64,000 nt of DNA, taken from contig JARHVA010000021.1 in assembly GCA_037957365.1 (NCBI GenBank), positions 1,741,001 to 1,805,000 of the forward strand. The letters are read 5' to 3'. Positions 34,640 to 45,844 of this stretch are shown piece after piece (the stretch's first letter is position 1; each line of letters starts with the position of its first letter). The position numbers were made by a program, and so were the translations under genes. This stretch comes from Torreya grandis (Eukaryota; Streptophyta; Pinopsida; Cupressales; Taxaceae). The notes under the pieces were generated by a model, which worked only from the letters and a program-made list of their open reading frames with translations, was not told where the DNA came from and made no database searches.

Positions 34640-34910
34640 CTCCCACTGGAGATCGACCTGTGATCTTCCATGTCTCTTATGCCAAAGAATTTTGCTGCTC
34701 TAAATTCTCCATGACATACCTCTGAACTAACCTTACCTTTAGCTCAGCAAAACCTTGTATGTCTGAACCTGCTAGCAAATCACCCACATACAGTAACTGG
34801 ATAATGTCGCCACACATCATCCACCTGGTAAGACAAACACAATGGTTACACTGACATTAACTAAAGCCCTGCTTTGTCATCCACCTGTCAAAACTTGTAC
34901 CACTATCCTG
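34640..34910 (-). pseudogene. Copia reverse transcriptase remnant, unit 2
   Basis: The minus strand carries LLYVGDLLAGSDIQGFAELK with YVGD at 34779-34790, then ENLEQ. Same truncation as unit 1. Confidence 0.88.
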
Positions 34911-35274
34911 CAGCTTCCTCAAGACCATATACTTTGGCCTTCCATCTCACGTGTCCATCCACTCTCTTCTCTAACTTGGGAATCCATCCCTCATCCAGTG
35001 TTTTCTTCCAGCTGACAACTCCACCAACAAATACATGTTTGGTTCTTCTCCAAGGACTCACTCCTCATCCATGCCAAGCTCCCACTATTTCTAGATTCTA
35101 CCTGCATTGCCTCTTCACATCTTCCTAATTCTTGACCATCAGTAAGCAATATAAAGAAGGTGAACAATGAATATGAGGTTCACTTACCCTTTTAGTCCTC
35201 AATATGAGTGTTTGAGACCTTTTTGACAGCTTGTTGTCTGCCCACCATCCGTTCCAGTGACCGATCTCAGCCAT

Positions 35275-35425
35275 CTCCCAGTTTGCAATTGACCGATGTC
35301 GGTTCCCTGCACTAACCCTAACTGTTGACATCATTTCCCTAGCTGATGCCGGTATCCTTTTTGTCGACGTCGGTTCCTGTCTGACCGACGTCAATCTTCC
35401 TGTTATTGATGCTAGTACTTGTGTT
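35275..35425. repeat. Internal GACGTC palindrome cluster, unit 2
   Basis: Same position and motif as in unit 1. Includes GTCGACGTCGGTT and GACCGACGTC; several units are decayed. Confidence 0.82.
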
Positions 35426-35459
35426 CGCCTGTGAGTGATAACTTTTTACCCGTGAGCTC

Positions 35460-36160
35460 TTTTTGGATCAAACCCTTGTCCATATCAACACAACTCTATT
35501 AAAAAAAATTTAGTCCCCTCAGCTGATCTCTGTCCGCCATCTCCTCCATGAACACCAAGGCTTTCTAATTCCTAAGTTTTTCAAAGACATCTGACTTTCA
35601 CTTAAGAACATGCATTCCCCTCCTACATATGTGACCAAGCCTACAAAGCCACATCTCTGCAACAAAAGGTGAATCCATAATATAAGTAGATAGATAAAGG
35701 ATACCTACTTTTTTACCACCATCTAATTCAAGTGCATCCACTGTGAGAGTTACTGTGCATCTCCCATCACCCAACTTTCTTGAAGAAATTAGACTCATCT
35801 CCAAGACTGGAACCTGCATGACCTTCTTCAACACCTATGTGTTATTCATCTATAATTTCAGCTTCACTTCCCCTTCGTCAATAATCTGACAAGGCTCACC
35901 AACCCCTAAATAAGTCTCTCCAAAGTCTCCAAAGACATACCCATGAAAAGATGCTCTATTTCAGGCTGCATGGAAAGAGGCAAAAGAATCTGTAAACAAA
36001 GATTATACTTTATCCAGAGCAACCTGTGCAACATCACCTATAACATCTGCTTCTACACGCTGATTTTCTACTGACCAACAATCGTCCTTTCCCTACTCTT
36101 TCTTTCCATCAATCAGACCATTCATGCTATTCAATTTCTCCATTCGTAGCTTACTTTCTT
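35460..36160 (-). pseudogene. Copia gag-start/protease/GAG-pre-integrase frame, unit 2 (stops)
   Basis: Same frame as in units 1 and 3 but with several stop codons. The longest clean piece, 35834-35598, covers VLKKVMQVPVLEMSLISS to GHICRRGMHVLK. The protease block DSFASFHAA is present near 35990 with the same Gly-to-Phe change. Confidence 0.88.
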
Positions 36161-36278
36161 CTACCATTGCTATACTCCCACTCAATCTGAAACCCCTGAG
36201 AGTGATCTGTAATCAACAAACACTAACCAAATCTGAAACCACCTGTTAGTCAACTCAACCAAAAGCTCTGATACCACA

Positions 36279-37205
36279 TGTTAGGATCTTGCTCCACCAA
36301 TTAGAGCATATATGATTACCTCTTGTATTAGCAACTAAACACGAAATTTAACCAAAATAAATAAGTAACTAGAAACATGAAACAACACAGGATATGAGAG
36401 ACAATACACAATTGTATTAATAATCACTCAGAAGAAAATACAATAAAGAAGATGCCACTTCTTCCACCTCAAAGGCTTGCCACACCTCAAGACCTTCTTC
36501 CCTCTCTCTCATAGTCACAACAATCAACTCCAATATAGAATTGATGTTCACCTCCACCAGTCAGTAACACGCTGCCAGTACACCAAGTACACAACCATAC
36601 TCCAAGTAGATCTCGTGCTCTCTACTGTCACCTGCAAATCACCAGACCTTACTCACCATTGTAGATCTCCAAACGTGGTCCTGCACACCTGCTGACCAAG
36701 ATCATACATATATGAAAAACCATTCTGATTCTCCAAACCAGCACCCACACTTGGTACTGTGACACTAGGAGGAACACACCATTGCTCTCTTCTCTCTAAA
36801 AGAGCTTATTTAGCTCTCTTACTCTCTAGCACTTGTTTACAATACAGCCCATGAGTCTATTATATAGATCTCATGCTTACAATAATTAGACTATCTTAAT
36901 TACAATAATTAGACTCGCAACTCTAAGACTATAATTAGCCTTTAACATGCAAACTAACAGTCCAAAAATAGACTCTTCAGAATCCACATGCAAATTACAT
37001 GTTCACACACAGGTTGCCAACATTGGCTCCTCCTGATCGATGTCGGCCAACTTGTAACCGACGTCGGTTTCTTCTGCACTGCTATCTGATCGATGTCAGT
37101 TGATCAGACCGACGTCAGTTGCTCTGCAACTCTTCGCAACCTCTGTAACTTTCGTAACTTCTCTTATTTGCATCTTGTTGAAGTTTTTAGCTCTACAACC
37201 TAACA
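36279..37205 (-). repeat. Copia LTR 3
   Basis: 927 bp, shared by units 2 and 3. Its right end reads CCTAACA (minus GTTAGG mutated to ATTAGG-type at the left edge, TGTTAGGATC). GACGTC cluster at about 37015-37120. Primer site of unit 2 at 36265-36276. Confidence 0.94.
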
Positions 37206-37550
37206 ATCTCTCACTTGGAAGTAAACAGCTGCACCTATACCTGTACCTGTACATTGTCTAATTTATTCCCTGGCTTGTATCCCTCTTCAAGCTCCATCTT
37301 GAAGACCACCCACCACACACCCTGTGATGCCTTTCCTATCATCCAAGTATCCTGCCACATCCAAACCTACAACTCCATGTAGTGAAGACCTTAACCCTGC
37401 ATAACATGTCAACCTACTGCTAGTCCCTCTTAGATACCTAAGAATCCACCTTCCCTGAATTGGCTCCAAACTTTTTGACAGCTCCCATTGCTTGGGAAAA
37501 CTTAGGTCTACACTAGACCTCATGTGATTTTGAACACTGTTCTAAGCTCA
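37206..37550 (-). pseudogene. Copia RNase H remnant, unit 3
   Basis: Frame 37523-37287 reads SKSLEPIQGRWILRYLRGTS and GLDVAGYLDDRKGITGCV, with the unit 1/2 deletion and the missing first Asp. Confidence 0.88.
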
Positions 37551-37659
37551 GCTTGAACTGTCCAGTCCTTGGTGTGCTTACCGATTCTGCATCCTGCATC
37601 TTGAACCTCGCCAACACCATCTTCACATCAGCTCCCATTAGAGATCGACCTATGATCTT

Positions 37660-37920
37660 CCATGTCTCTTATGCCAAATAATTTCACTGCTCCAAATTCT
37701 CTATGACATACCTCTGAACTAACCTTACCTTTAGCTCAGCAAAACCCTGTATGTCTAAACCTGCTAGCAAATCACCTACATACAGTAACTGGATAATATT
37801 ATGACTCATCATCCACCTGGTAAGACAAACACAATGGTTACACTGACATTAACTAAAGCCCTGCTTTGTCATCCACCTGTCAAAACCTATACCACTGTCC
37901 TGCAGCTTCCTCAAGACCAT
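37660..37920 (-). pseudogene. Copia reverse transcriptase remnant, unit 3
   Basis: The minus strand reads LLYVGDLLAGLDIQGFAELK, YVGD at 37771-37782. Plus-strand open frames here (37801-38120) are shadows. Confidence 0.88.
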
Positions 37921-38279
37921 ATACCTTGGCCTTCCATCTCACGTGTCCATCCACTCTCTTCTCTAACTTGGGAATCCATCCCTCATCTAGTGTTTTCTTC
38001 CAGCTGACAACTCCACTAACAAATACCTGTTTGGTTCTTCTCCAAGGACTCACTCCTCATCCATGCCAAGCTCCCACTGTTTCTGGATTCTACCTGCATT
38101 GCCTCTTCACATCTTCCTAGTTTTTGACCATCAGTAAGCAATATAAAGAAGGTGAACAACAAATATGAGGTTCACTTACCCCTTCAGTCCTCAATATGAG
38201 CGTTTGAGACCTTTTTGACAGCTTGTTGTCTGCCCACCATCCGTTCCAGTGACCGATCTCGGCCATCTCTCAGTCTACA

Positions 38280-38435
38280 ACCGATCGATGTCGGTTCCCT
38301 GCACTGACCCTGACTGTCGACGTCATTTCCCTGGCCGATGCCGATATCCCTTCTACCGACGTCGGTTCCTGTCTGACTGACGTCGGTCTTCCTATTGCTG
38401 ATGTTAGTTATTGTTTGACCGATGCCGGTACCTGT
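38280..38435. repeat. Internal GACGTC palindrome cluster, unit 3
   Basis: The best-preserved internal cluster: CTGTCGACGTC, TACCGACGTCGGTTCC and GACTGACGTCGGTC, at 20-25 bp spacing. Confidence 0.88.
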
Positions 38436-39198
38436 GTTCGCCTGTGAGTGATGACTTTTTACTCGCTATCTCCTTTTGGATCAAACCCTTGTCCATATCA
38501 ACACAACCCTGCTCAGAATAATTCAATCCCCTCAGTTGATCTATGTCTTCCATCTCCTCCATGAACACCAAGGCTTTCCAGTTCCTAAGTTTTTTAAAGA
38601 CATCTGACTTTCGCTTAAGAACATGCATTTTCCTCCTACATATGTGACCAAGCCTACAAAGCCACATCTCTGCAACAGAAGGTGAATCAGCAGTATAAGT
38701 AGATAAATAAAAGATACCTACTTTCTTACCACCATCTAATTCAAGTGCATCCACTGTGAGAGTTATTGTGCATCTCCCATCACCCAACTTTTTTGAAGAA
38801 ATTAGACTCATCTCCAAGACTGGAACCTGCATGACCTTCTTCAACACCTGTGTGTTATCCGTCACCAATTTTAGCTTCACTTCCCCTTCGTCAATAATCT
38901 GACAAGGCTCACCAACCCCTAAATAAGTCTCTCCAAAGTCTCCAAAGACATAGCCATGACAAGATGCTCTATTTTGGGCTGCATGGAAAGAGGCAAAAGA
39001 ATCTGTAAACAAAGGTTCTACTTTATCCAGAGCAACATGTGCAACATCACCTGTAACATCTACTTTTACACGTTGATCTTCTACCGACCAATAATCTCCC
39101 TTTACTTGCTCTTTCTTTCCATCAATCAGACCATTCGTGCTATTCAATTTCTCCATTCGTAGCTTACTTTCTTCTGCCATTGCTATACTCCCACTCAA
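38404..39198 (-). pseudogene. Copia gag-start/protease/GAG-pre-integrase frame, unit 3 (264 codons open)
   Basis: Uninterrupted frame starting MSGSIAMAEESKLRMEKLN, with TDSFASFHAAQN (protease Gly to Phe), GDFGETYLGVGEPCQI, LISSKKLGDGRCTITL and WLCRLGHICRRKMHVLKRK. The start with upstream MSGSIAMAEE is also seen in the 61094 copy and is probably the family's own ATG. Confidence 0.9.
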
Positions 39199-39291
39199 TC
39201 TGAAACCCCTGAGAGTGACATGTAATCAACAAACACTAACCAGATCTAAAACCACCTGTTAGTCAACCCAACCAAAAGCTTTGATACCACA

Positions 39292-40205
39292 TGTCAGGAT
39301 CTTGCTCCACTAATTAGAGCATATATGATTACCTCTTATATTAGCAACTAAACACAGAATTTAACCAGAATGAATAAGTAACTAGAAATATGAAACAACA
39401 CAAGATATGAGAGACAATACACAATTGTATTAATAATCACTCAGAAGAAAATACAATAAAGAAGATGCCACTTCTTCTTCCACCTCAAAGGCTTGCCACA
39501 CCTCAAGACCTTCTTCCCTCTCTCTCACAGTCACAACAATCAACTCCAATACAGAATTGATGTTCACCTCCACCAGTCAGTAACACGCTGCCAGTACACC
39601 AAGTACACAACCATACTCCAAGTAGATCTCCTACTCTCTGCTGTCACCTGCAAATCACCAGACCTTACTCACCAATGTAGATCTCCAAACGTGGTCCTAC
39701 ACACCTGTTGACCAAGATCATACATATACGAAGAACCCTTCTGATTCTCCAAACCAGCACTCACACTTGGTACTGTGGCACTAGGATGAACACACCATTG
39801 CTCTCTTCTCTCTGAAGGAGCTTATTTAGCTCTCTTACTCTCTAGCACTTGTTTACAATACAGCCCATGAGTCTATTATATAGATCTCATGCTTACAATA
39901 ATTAGACTATCTTAATTACAATAATTAGACTCGCAACTCTAAGACTATAATTAGCCTTTAACATGCAAACTAATAGTCCAAAAATAGACTCTCCAGAATC
40001 TGCATGCAAACTGCATGTTCACAAACAAGTTGCCGATGTCGGCTCCTCTTAACTGATGTCGGCTGACTTGTAACCAACGTCGATTGATTTTGCACTGCTA
40101 TCTGACCGACGTCGATTGCTCTGCAACTCGTTCTAAAACTCTTTGCAACCTCCGTAACTTCTCTTGTTTGCATCTTGGTGAAGCTTTTAGCTCCACAACC
40201 TAACA
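39292..40205 (-). repeat. Copia LTR 4 (rightmost)
   Basis: 914 bp. Primer site of unit 3 lies just left of it (TGGTATCAAAGC at about 39279-39290, one change). GACGTC cluster at about 40033-40115. Followed by AAGCA. Confidence 0.95.
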
Positions 40206-40210
40206 AAGCA
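40206..40210. repeat. Target-site duplication AAGCA, right copy
   Basis: Matches 30272-30276. Confidence 0.95.
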
Positions 40211-40219
40211 TGGATAAAA

Positions 40220-41887
40220 TGATGAGTCCAAAATATGACTCATTATTACTATTTGTTTTCTTTATTTTTATTCAATTACCTCTCCTTTGAACTGAACAAT
40301 GCAAGGATTTAAAGCTTATATGTAGTCATAGTGTAGTAAATGGATGCATTATCTTATTTAATGTAACTAAATTCTAAGTTACTAATTTTTTCATTTAATT
40401 CTAACTCTTTGCATATTTAGTCTATCAATTTTGGGTATATATAGATGATACAACAATCTATAAGTAATAAGGACATTTTTTATGATCTTATAAAGCAACC
40501 TATATGAAATATATTGACATTTGGCAAGCTACAAACTCATTAGACACACTTTTGACTCATTCAACTTTTTTCCAAACTTAGCTATAGACTTGTCCAGTAG
40601 ATACAAACTCACAGTCCACTACTATAGACTCACTTAGTAGCTATGAACTCACTAAGTTCATAGATACATATTCATTTAAGATCAAATTTCATTCTTCACC
40701 AAAACATTCTACCAATCCTATCATCTTAGCAACCTTACTATGGACTTCTTCAGTATTTAGGATCCTTGAAGCATCTTGCTATGGATTTCATCAAGTTTTC
40801 ACAAAAATAGCTCTGGACTCTACCAGAGTTGCTATAGACTCTGTCAGAATTGCTCCAGACTCTTCTAGTCCAACTTCTGAGCTTACAAAACTAAAGATCC
40901 TTACTTTCCATCTTTGTCAACATACTTGAAGATTGTTTTTGTCACTTAATAATTATAGTATTACTATAAATAGTAGATCTATAAATATACTTTATATATA
41001 TATATATATATATCAGTCAGTATAAATATATTGCATAGTCTTTCATAAAACAAATCGGTCTAATAGATCTAAGAAGTCATTCTTAGTAGATATGCAGTGG
41101 ATTTTGTAATAGACGTATCTTCTTATTTCAAACCATCAATCACTTATTTTGAAGAACCACTAAAATTAAGATATTTATCTTGATAACATAAGATTGGCTA
41201 CTGAGATCTAGGGATCTACAATTATATCATTATATAAGTGGATTTTTATGTCTTAATTAAAAAAGAGGAGATAATTAATTATGTTGTTCAGTTAATATTT
41301 TAACAAAGTTACAATTATATTCATGTAATCTATTTTGATCAATTAATGAAGATATCTCTAGTTTTCAAGTATTGAGTTTTCTTTTCATTCTTGTTTCCAA
41401 GATGATCAAATGCCCATTCTCCTCAAGAATCAGGAATATATTTATGTATAGTATTTTATGTATTTACATTTTTCAGTAATTATAAATATATTTCATTTTT
41501 ATAACCCACAAGAGATTATCTTTCAGTTCTAAGAGTTAATTTAAGATTGTAAATCAATGTGTTTACTTTCTGCAAATTGTTTACATTCAACAAGTGTGTT
41601 TACTTTTAATAGATTGTTTACTTTCAACAGAGTGTTTATTTTCAGTGTGTTTATTTCGGTAAATTAGATGACAAAGTGTTTTAATTATTTAAGCGTATTT
41701 ATTTATTAGATAAGAAAATCCTTTCTAGAATAGATTAGATTAGATATTTAGAAAAGACAACCCCCCAAATCATCTTTGTAAAACCTGCAACCATAATCCT
41801 TGTTGTAGACAACTTTTGACATTGCTCCTGATTTGAATGACATCAATAGAAAAAATTGATTAAATGAAGGGATAATGACACCCATCA
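40220..41887 (+). repeat. Right (3') LTR of the Athila-like element
   Basis: TGATGAGTCC to CACCCATCA, 1668 bp, with terminal inverted bases TGATG/CATCA. Aligned with the left LTR at 16248-17925. Where the left LTR has (CA)20 this has (TA)10 (40993-41013), and it has a ~30-bp extra segment near 40250. Confidence 0.93.
40993..41013. repeat. (TA)10 microsatellite
   Basis: Alternating T and A in the right Athila LTR, at the position of the (CA)20 tract of the left LTR. Confidence 0.95.
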
Positions 41888-41892
41888 ATAAT
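41888..41892. repeat. Target-site duplication ATAAT, right copy
   Basis: Matches 16243-16247. Confidence 0.85.
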
Positions 41893-42059
41893 CGTGTAAC
41901 TCAACCAACTAATTTGAAACCAGGTTGGTGACTTGAATAAATATTATTTGATTTAGTTGATTCCATTGAAGTGTTACAGTATTGATGCTTCCCTTGGATC
42001 AACTTTTACCATGCCAAAATGGAAAACGCATCGACTAGTCTACACAAACACACCCATAC

Positions 42060-42420
42060 ATATTTTTGTTTGATGCAAGATTATTGTTTGACCCTGATAA
42101 TATTGCATCAAACATCTGAGGTAGAAACATTTGTGGGCTCCTCCTTGTAAAGGTAGGGTGAATGGTGGAACCACTCTTTTGGCCATTACCCACAGTGTCC
42201 CAATCCACGTTGTTAGGTACCTCTAAAGTTTATCATTATGTTTCATCCTATTTTTATAGCCACCCATTGACCTATATACCATCAACCTCCACCTAGATCT
42301 ATATACCCTTCTCTTTGCTCTACCCATTTTTTGGATAAAGCTATTCCAACTCCTCTAATTAGTACTCTCTTTCCATTTCCATCCTTTTGTAGTATTTTTC
42401 CCACCACTATCCATCCACCT
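42060..42420. repeat. Degenerate direct repeat, left copy
   Basis: Phrases in order (TTTGATGCAAGATT, TTTGACCCTGATA, GGTGGAACCACTCTTTTGGCC, TTTCCATTTCCATC, TTTTCCCACCACTATCC) recur with changes at 44230-44540. Spacing and order suggest the ends of one old LTR-type element about 2.5 kb long. Identity looks roughly two thirds, so this is tentative. Confidence 0.45.
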
Positions 42421-44229
42421 CTACCAAGTGTATTCAACACCATTTATTTTCAAGCCTTCACTAGCTTTAAACCAACCACATTTTATTAATATTAGCACCT
42501 CTCTTATTTTTAATATTCCACATCTAGAAGCCTGATACTCATGCTTTCCTTTTTCTTCTAGTTCAAACCTTTTTCTATTCATTTCAATAGCCATTTCCCA
42601 TGCTTGGCCTCCAAAGGCCCATTCATTTGAATTGTTCTTCACAACACTCTCATTTTTTTTGTGCATTCACCCATAAATACAACAAAAACAACATACTAAG
42701 TAAGATAGGAATCAAAACATACCATGGGTAGAAACTCATTCAATAATACCACTATTGTATCAATATTTTATACTAATGCTTGGGCTAATAACAACATCAT
42801 TTGATCAATTTTAATCTTGTATTCTATTTCCATATTCCTTACCTCAACTTTTGGTTCATTACTACCTCATTTCTTCATCTTCTTTGGCATCAAATGGATG
42901 TTATGTGCAAAGAAACTTGCACTACCTTTGTCCATAGGAAAAGAATGCAACCATTGAATCATGAGAGTCCTCATACATTTACAATATTATGTGGGATTCT
43001 CCCACATATGCAAGACCATTTGCAGCCTTCATTTATCTTAGTATAAATATATACACCATCTATATCTCCTTCTTTGCCTCTATGCCACATGCGTAATTAT
43101 TCATCTCTCCTTGTAAAAATGATCTTTTGATCATCCTCTATAAACATTTTATGAACTTTTTACTCTACCATTTACATCTCTACCCATCTCTCAAGATGGA
43201 TAATGCATTCATACTCTTCTATAACCACCACTATCATTGGAAAAGTTATTTTTATTTCAAATCTCTTCCAATTTCTCTTATAAGTCTTTTCTTGCACCTC
43301 TAAATATTTCAAATGAATACTCACTTATATGTCTGTTCGGAGACATCCTTAAACCATCAACTTCCCACTTTATATTTCCTTCATGTCAATTTGAAGTCAA
43401 TCCTCTACTGTTTTCATGGCCTTATCAACCCATTTTCAATTGCTGCAAAAATATCTTCTTGTTCCAATTTTTCTCTTGGTTTCTCATGCATTGATGCAAG
43501 CACAAATTGGGCATCCACTTAAGGACAACCATTATCTCTATGATGCTTAGCTAGGAACACACACACATATAAAGATATTGATTTAGAATTCTATGTGCAA
43601 CATTTACCACAAAAAACACACAAGACATTTCTCCATTCAACAAAAATTTCAAAATGAATTACAAATAACCCTAAAGGGTTTGGTCACAACATGTCAAACA
43701 TTTATTTTTTATACTATTTTAACCATATTTCATTAATATCTTAGCATTTTATCCTTAGATCTCCCTTGAAATCTACCCATAAATTCACCCAACTTCACCA
43801 AGCTACCTTTTGTCCACCTCTCATATGTCTATGTATCATGTTTTATCTGCCTTCCTGTTCTGGTTCCTTTTTAACCCAAAAAATCTTATCTTTCCTAAGC
43901 CATTTTATCACCTTAATGTCCATTCAAATTATCCATTCCCAAAACTTGAATAAATGACCCCTCTTTACAAGAATGTCTTGGGTCATAACATGTCTGCCAC
44001 ATAGACATTCATAAAAACATGATTCACATCATAATGCCTACCACATGGACATTCATAAAATATATGCCAAACATAAGCTTGGACAAAAGTTGTATTTTTT
44101 CATCATTGCACCCAAAAATAAATGTGTGCAAGCTCATGTAAATGTCATGATTTGAATTGGTCATTGAATAACCATACCAAAAAAAAAAAAAATGTAAAAA
44201 ATCACACAAACACTCAATTACTATTTTTT
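42421..44229 (-). other. Unassigned DNA between the direct repeats
   Basis: A minus-strand frame at 42666-42421 (81 codons) reads AFGGQAWEMAIEMNRKRFEL. Further minus-strand pieces near 43010-42880 read YCKCMRTLMIQWLHSFPMDKG and FAHNIHLMPKK. The charged, helical style is protein-like and suggests a broken minus-strand gene, perhaps of a transposable element, but I do not recognise the family. Confidence 0.35.
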
Positions 44230-44540
44230 TGGTTGAAGCAAGATTCCTTGTATGCCTTGGATACTCCTACATCAGACACACAAGGTATTTAAAATGTGAT
44301 ATCCTACTCACATGAATGGAATAAGTGGTAAAACCACTTTTTTGACTATAAAACTTAATGGCCATGGCGTTCCCTTATAATACACAAAATACTTCAATAG
44401 ATTGTCACTCTTTTTCTTCCATTTTCAGCTTCCTCTTGTTGGCTTCAAAATTTTCCTCTTTTTATCTTCTCTACTCTTTCTTTTACTCTTTGTGGGATTA
44501 TTCCCACCACAAACCATTCTCCACCAAAGGCTTATCTCCT
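44230..44540. repeat. Degenerate direct repeat, right copy
   Basis: Counterpart of 42060-42420. It ends about 50 bp before the first LTR of the gag-type array. Confidence 0.45.
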
Positions 44541-45754
44541 CCTCTCTCCATCTTCTTTTGGGCTAAAACTCACCTCTATCTGACCACCTCCACTAACCTA
44601 GAGGACAATTCATAAAAGATCTTAAAGCAGACATAATCCTGCACCATTGAGTAGGGCCCATTGAGACCTTTCCAATGGTATGTGAAATGCAAAAAATGAA
44701 GCTCTTATGCTCCTTATGTAGCCAATCAAAACATGTCAACAGGAGGTCAAAGCTAGTCAAAGTGATGATGTGGTAGAAACATAAACTAATGAGGACATGA
44801 CACGTGACAGTTAGATCATGCAAAAATATTAGTTTTGGTTTCTTATCTTCATCTTTGACAAGCACATTTGGAAAAAGGCTGGCTACGAGGATCATAGCTG
44901 GTGGGATCTGCTTTTGTCTCGAAGGGGGACCCTACCACCGATAAAGCTATGGAGCATCCAGTTGGATGTCGACAAGTGTCAAATTACAAGTGGTCTACAT
45001 GGTGGGTCATCAAGCCACCACATGGCTTGCCACCACATTTATTTCTCCATAGTCCATTTTTATTATTTATGCCAACCAGAACTTGAGTTGGGATGGTGAA
45101 GACCTGAGTTGGGATGGTGAAGATCCGAGTTGGGGTGGAGAGCCCAACTTAACTCAAATGAAATGAGCCCAAGCATGGATGGAAGTCCATTTACCTAGAT
45201 GTCATTTAGCACGGTTTGAAGGAGTCATGTTTTATATTTTAACATGATTGGGTCATGTTTAACACAAAACCTATTCTCTACCGTGTTTCCATGGAATTCC
45301 AACCGAACGGTCTATAAACAGATTAAATTTCCATGAATGCCATCAAAATATCATGACACATCCAAACTTTCCATGACTAAGTCACCAACATGCCAACTGT
45401 AGAAGCTTCCAATTGCATCAATGAACCCAACTCAGATGCTGAGAATAGTAGGTGTTAATGCCAAGTTGGGTCCACCATAGACTAAGAAGCCAATGTAATC
45501 CGAGTCACAATTTACCATGGTCAAGGCATATTTGCTATGGGTCAAGTCACCACAGGACCCAACGTACATGCCACGAAGTTAACATGCCACATGACATAAC
45601 CATCATGGATTCCCATGAATCCCCAAGCATCTTGCATGTGCCTTGCATAAATAAAGGCATTTAGCATTGAAACAACCATGAACCTATGCTAATAAAAGCC
45701 CATCCAATTTGTATTCTTATCCATGTGGGAGATTTGGATATGGGTTAAAACCAA

Positions 45755-45828
45755 ATGTAATGCTACCATAATCAAATCATGCCATTTCGGGTAAAAGGAT
45801 AACATCCTCACCATTATACCCATGGTCT
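45755..45828 (-). ncRNA. tRNA-like module, copy 1 (antisense in LTR 1)
   Basis: The minus strand reads CCATGGGTATAATGGTGAGG (A-box-like), a short stem TTATCC, then ATGGCATGATTTGATT (decayed B-box). Best seen by comparison with the copies at 49728, 55516 and 63511. Likely a tRNA-derived insert fixed in the ancestral LTR. Not an intact tRNA gene. Confidence 0.5.
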
Positions 45829-45835
45829 CAAGCAC

Positions 45836-45844
45836 TATATAAAG
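45836..45844 (+). promoter_or_regulatory. TATA box of gag-type LTR 1
   Basis: TATATAAAG, conserved in all five LTRs of this family, 10 bp beyond the start of the antisense tRNA-like module. Confidence 0.75.

Larger units (their letters stand above)
30277..40205 (-). mobile_element. Ty1/copia array: four LTRs and three internal regions, one target duplication
   Basis: Units repeat at 2998, 3004 and 3013 bp. On the minus strand each LTR runs TGTTAGG to CCTGACA and is followed by the primer site TGGTATCAGAGC (initiator tRNA-Met). Each internal region ends in a polypurine tract CCAAGTGGGAGA before the next LTR. Adjacent units share LTRs. AAGCA lies at the two outer ends, so a single insertion was expanded, most simply by unequal recombination between LTRs. 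It is inserted 15 bp upstream of the right LTR of the Athila-like element. Confidence 0.96.
16248..41887 (+). mobile_element. Athila-like Ty3 retrotransposon, full span, with nested copia array
   Basis: The element has two LTRs starting TGATGAGTCC and ending CCCATCA (CCCACTA in the left copy), flanked by the 5-bp duplication ATAAT. After the left LTR comes TTTTTGATGCCATTGCTAGG, a decayed form of the Athila primer site TGGCGCCGTTGCCGGGGA. Gag, protease, RT, RNase H, integrase and a post-integrase accessory frame follow on the plus strand, as in Athila. Removing the nested copia array (30277-40205), the 3065-bp tandem duplication and the inverted insert leaves about 12.4 kb, a normal Athila length. 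All frames have stops. Confidence 0.92.

Noticed and set aside
34874..35128. Plus-strand Ser/Pro-rich frames repeated in each copia unit
   Set aside because: Shadows of the minus-strand RT remnant; they recur only because the unit recurs.
43237..43494. 85-codon plus-strand hydrophobic frame
   Set aside because: Phe/Ser-rich simple-sequence translation with no motif; the opposite strand looks more protein-like.
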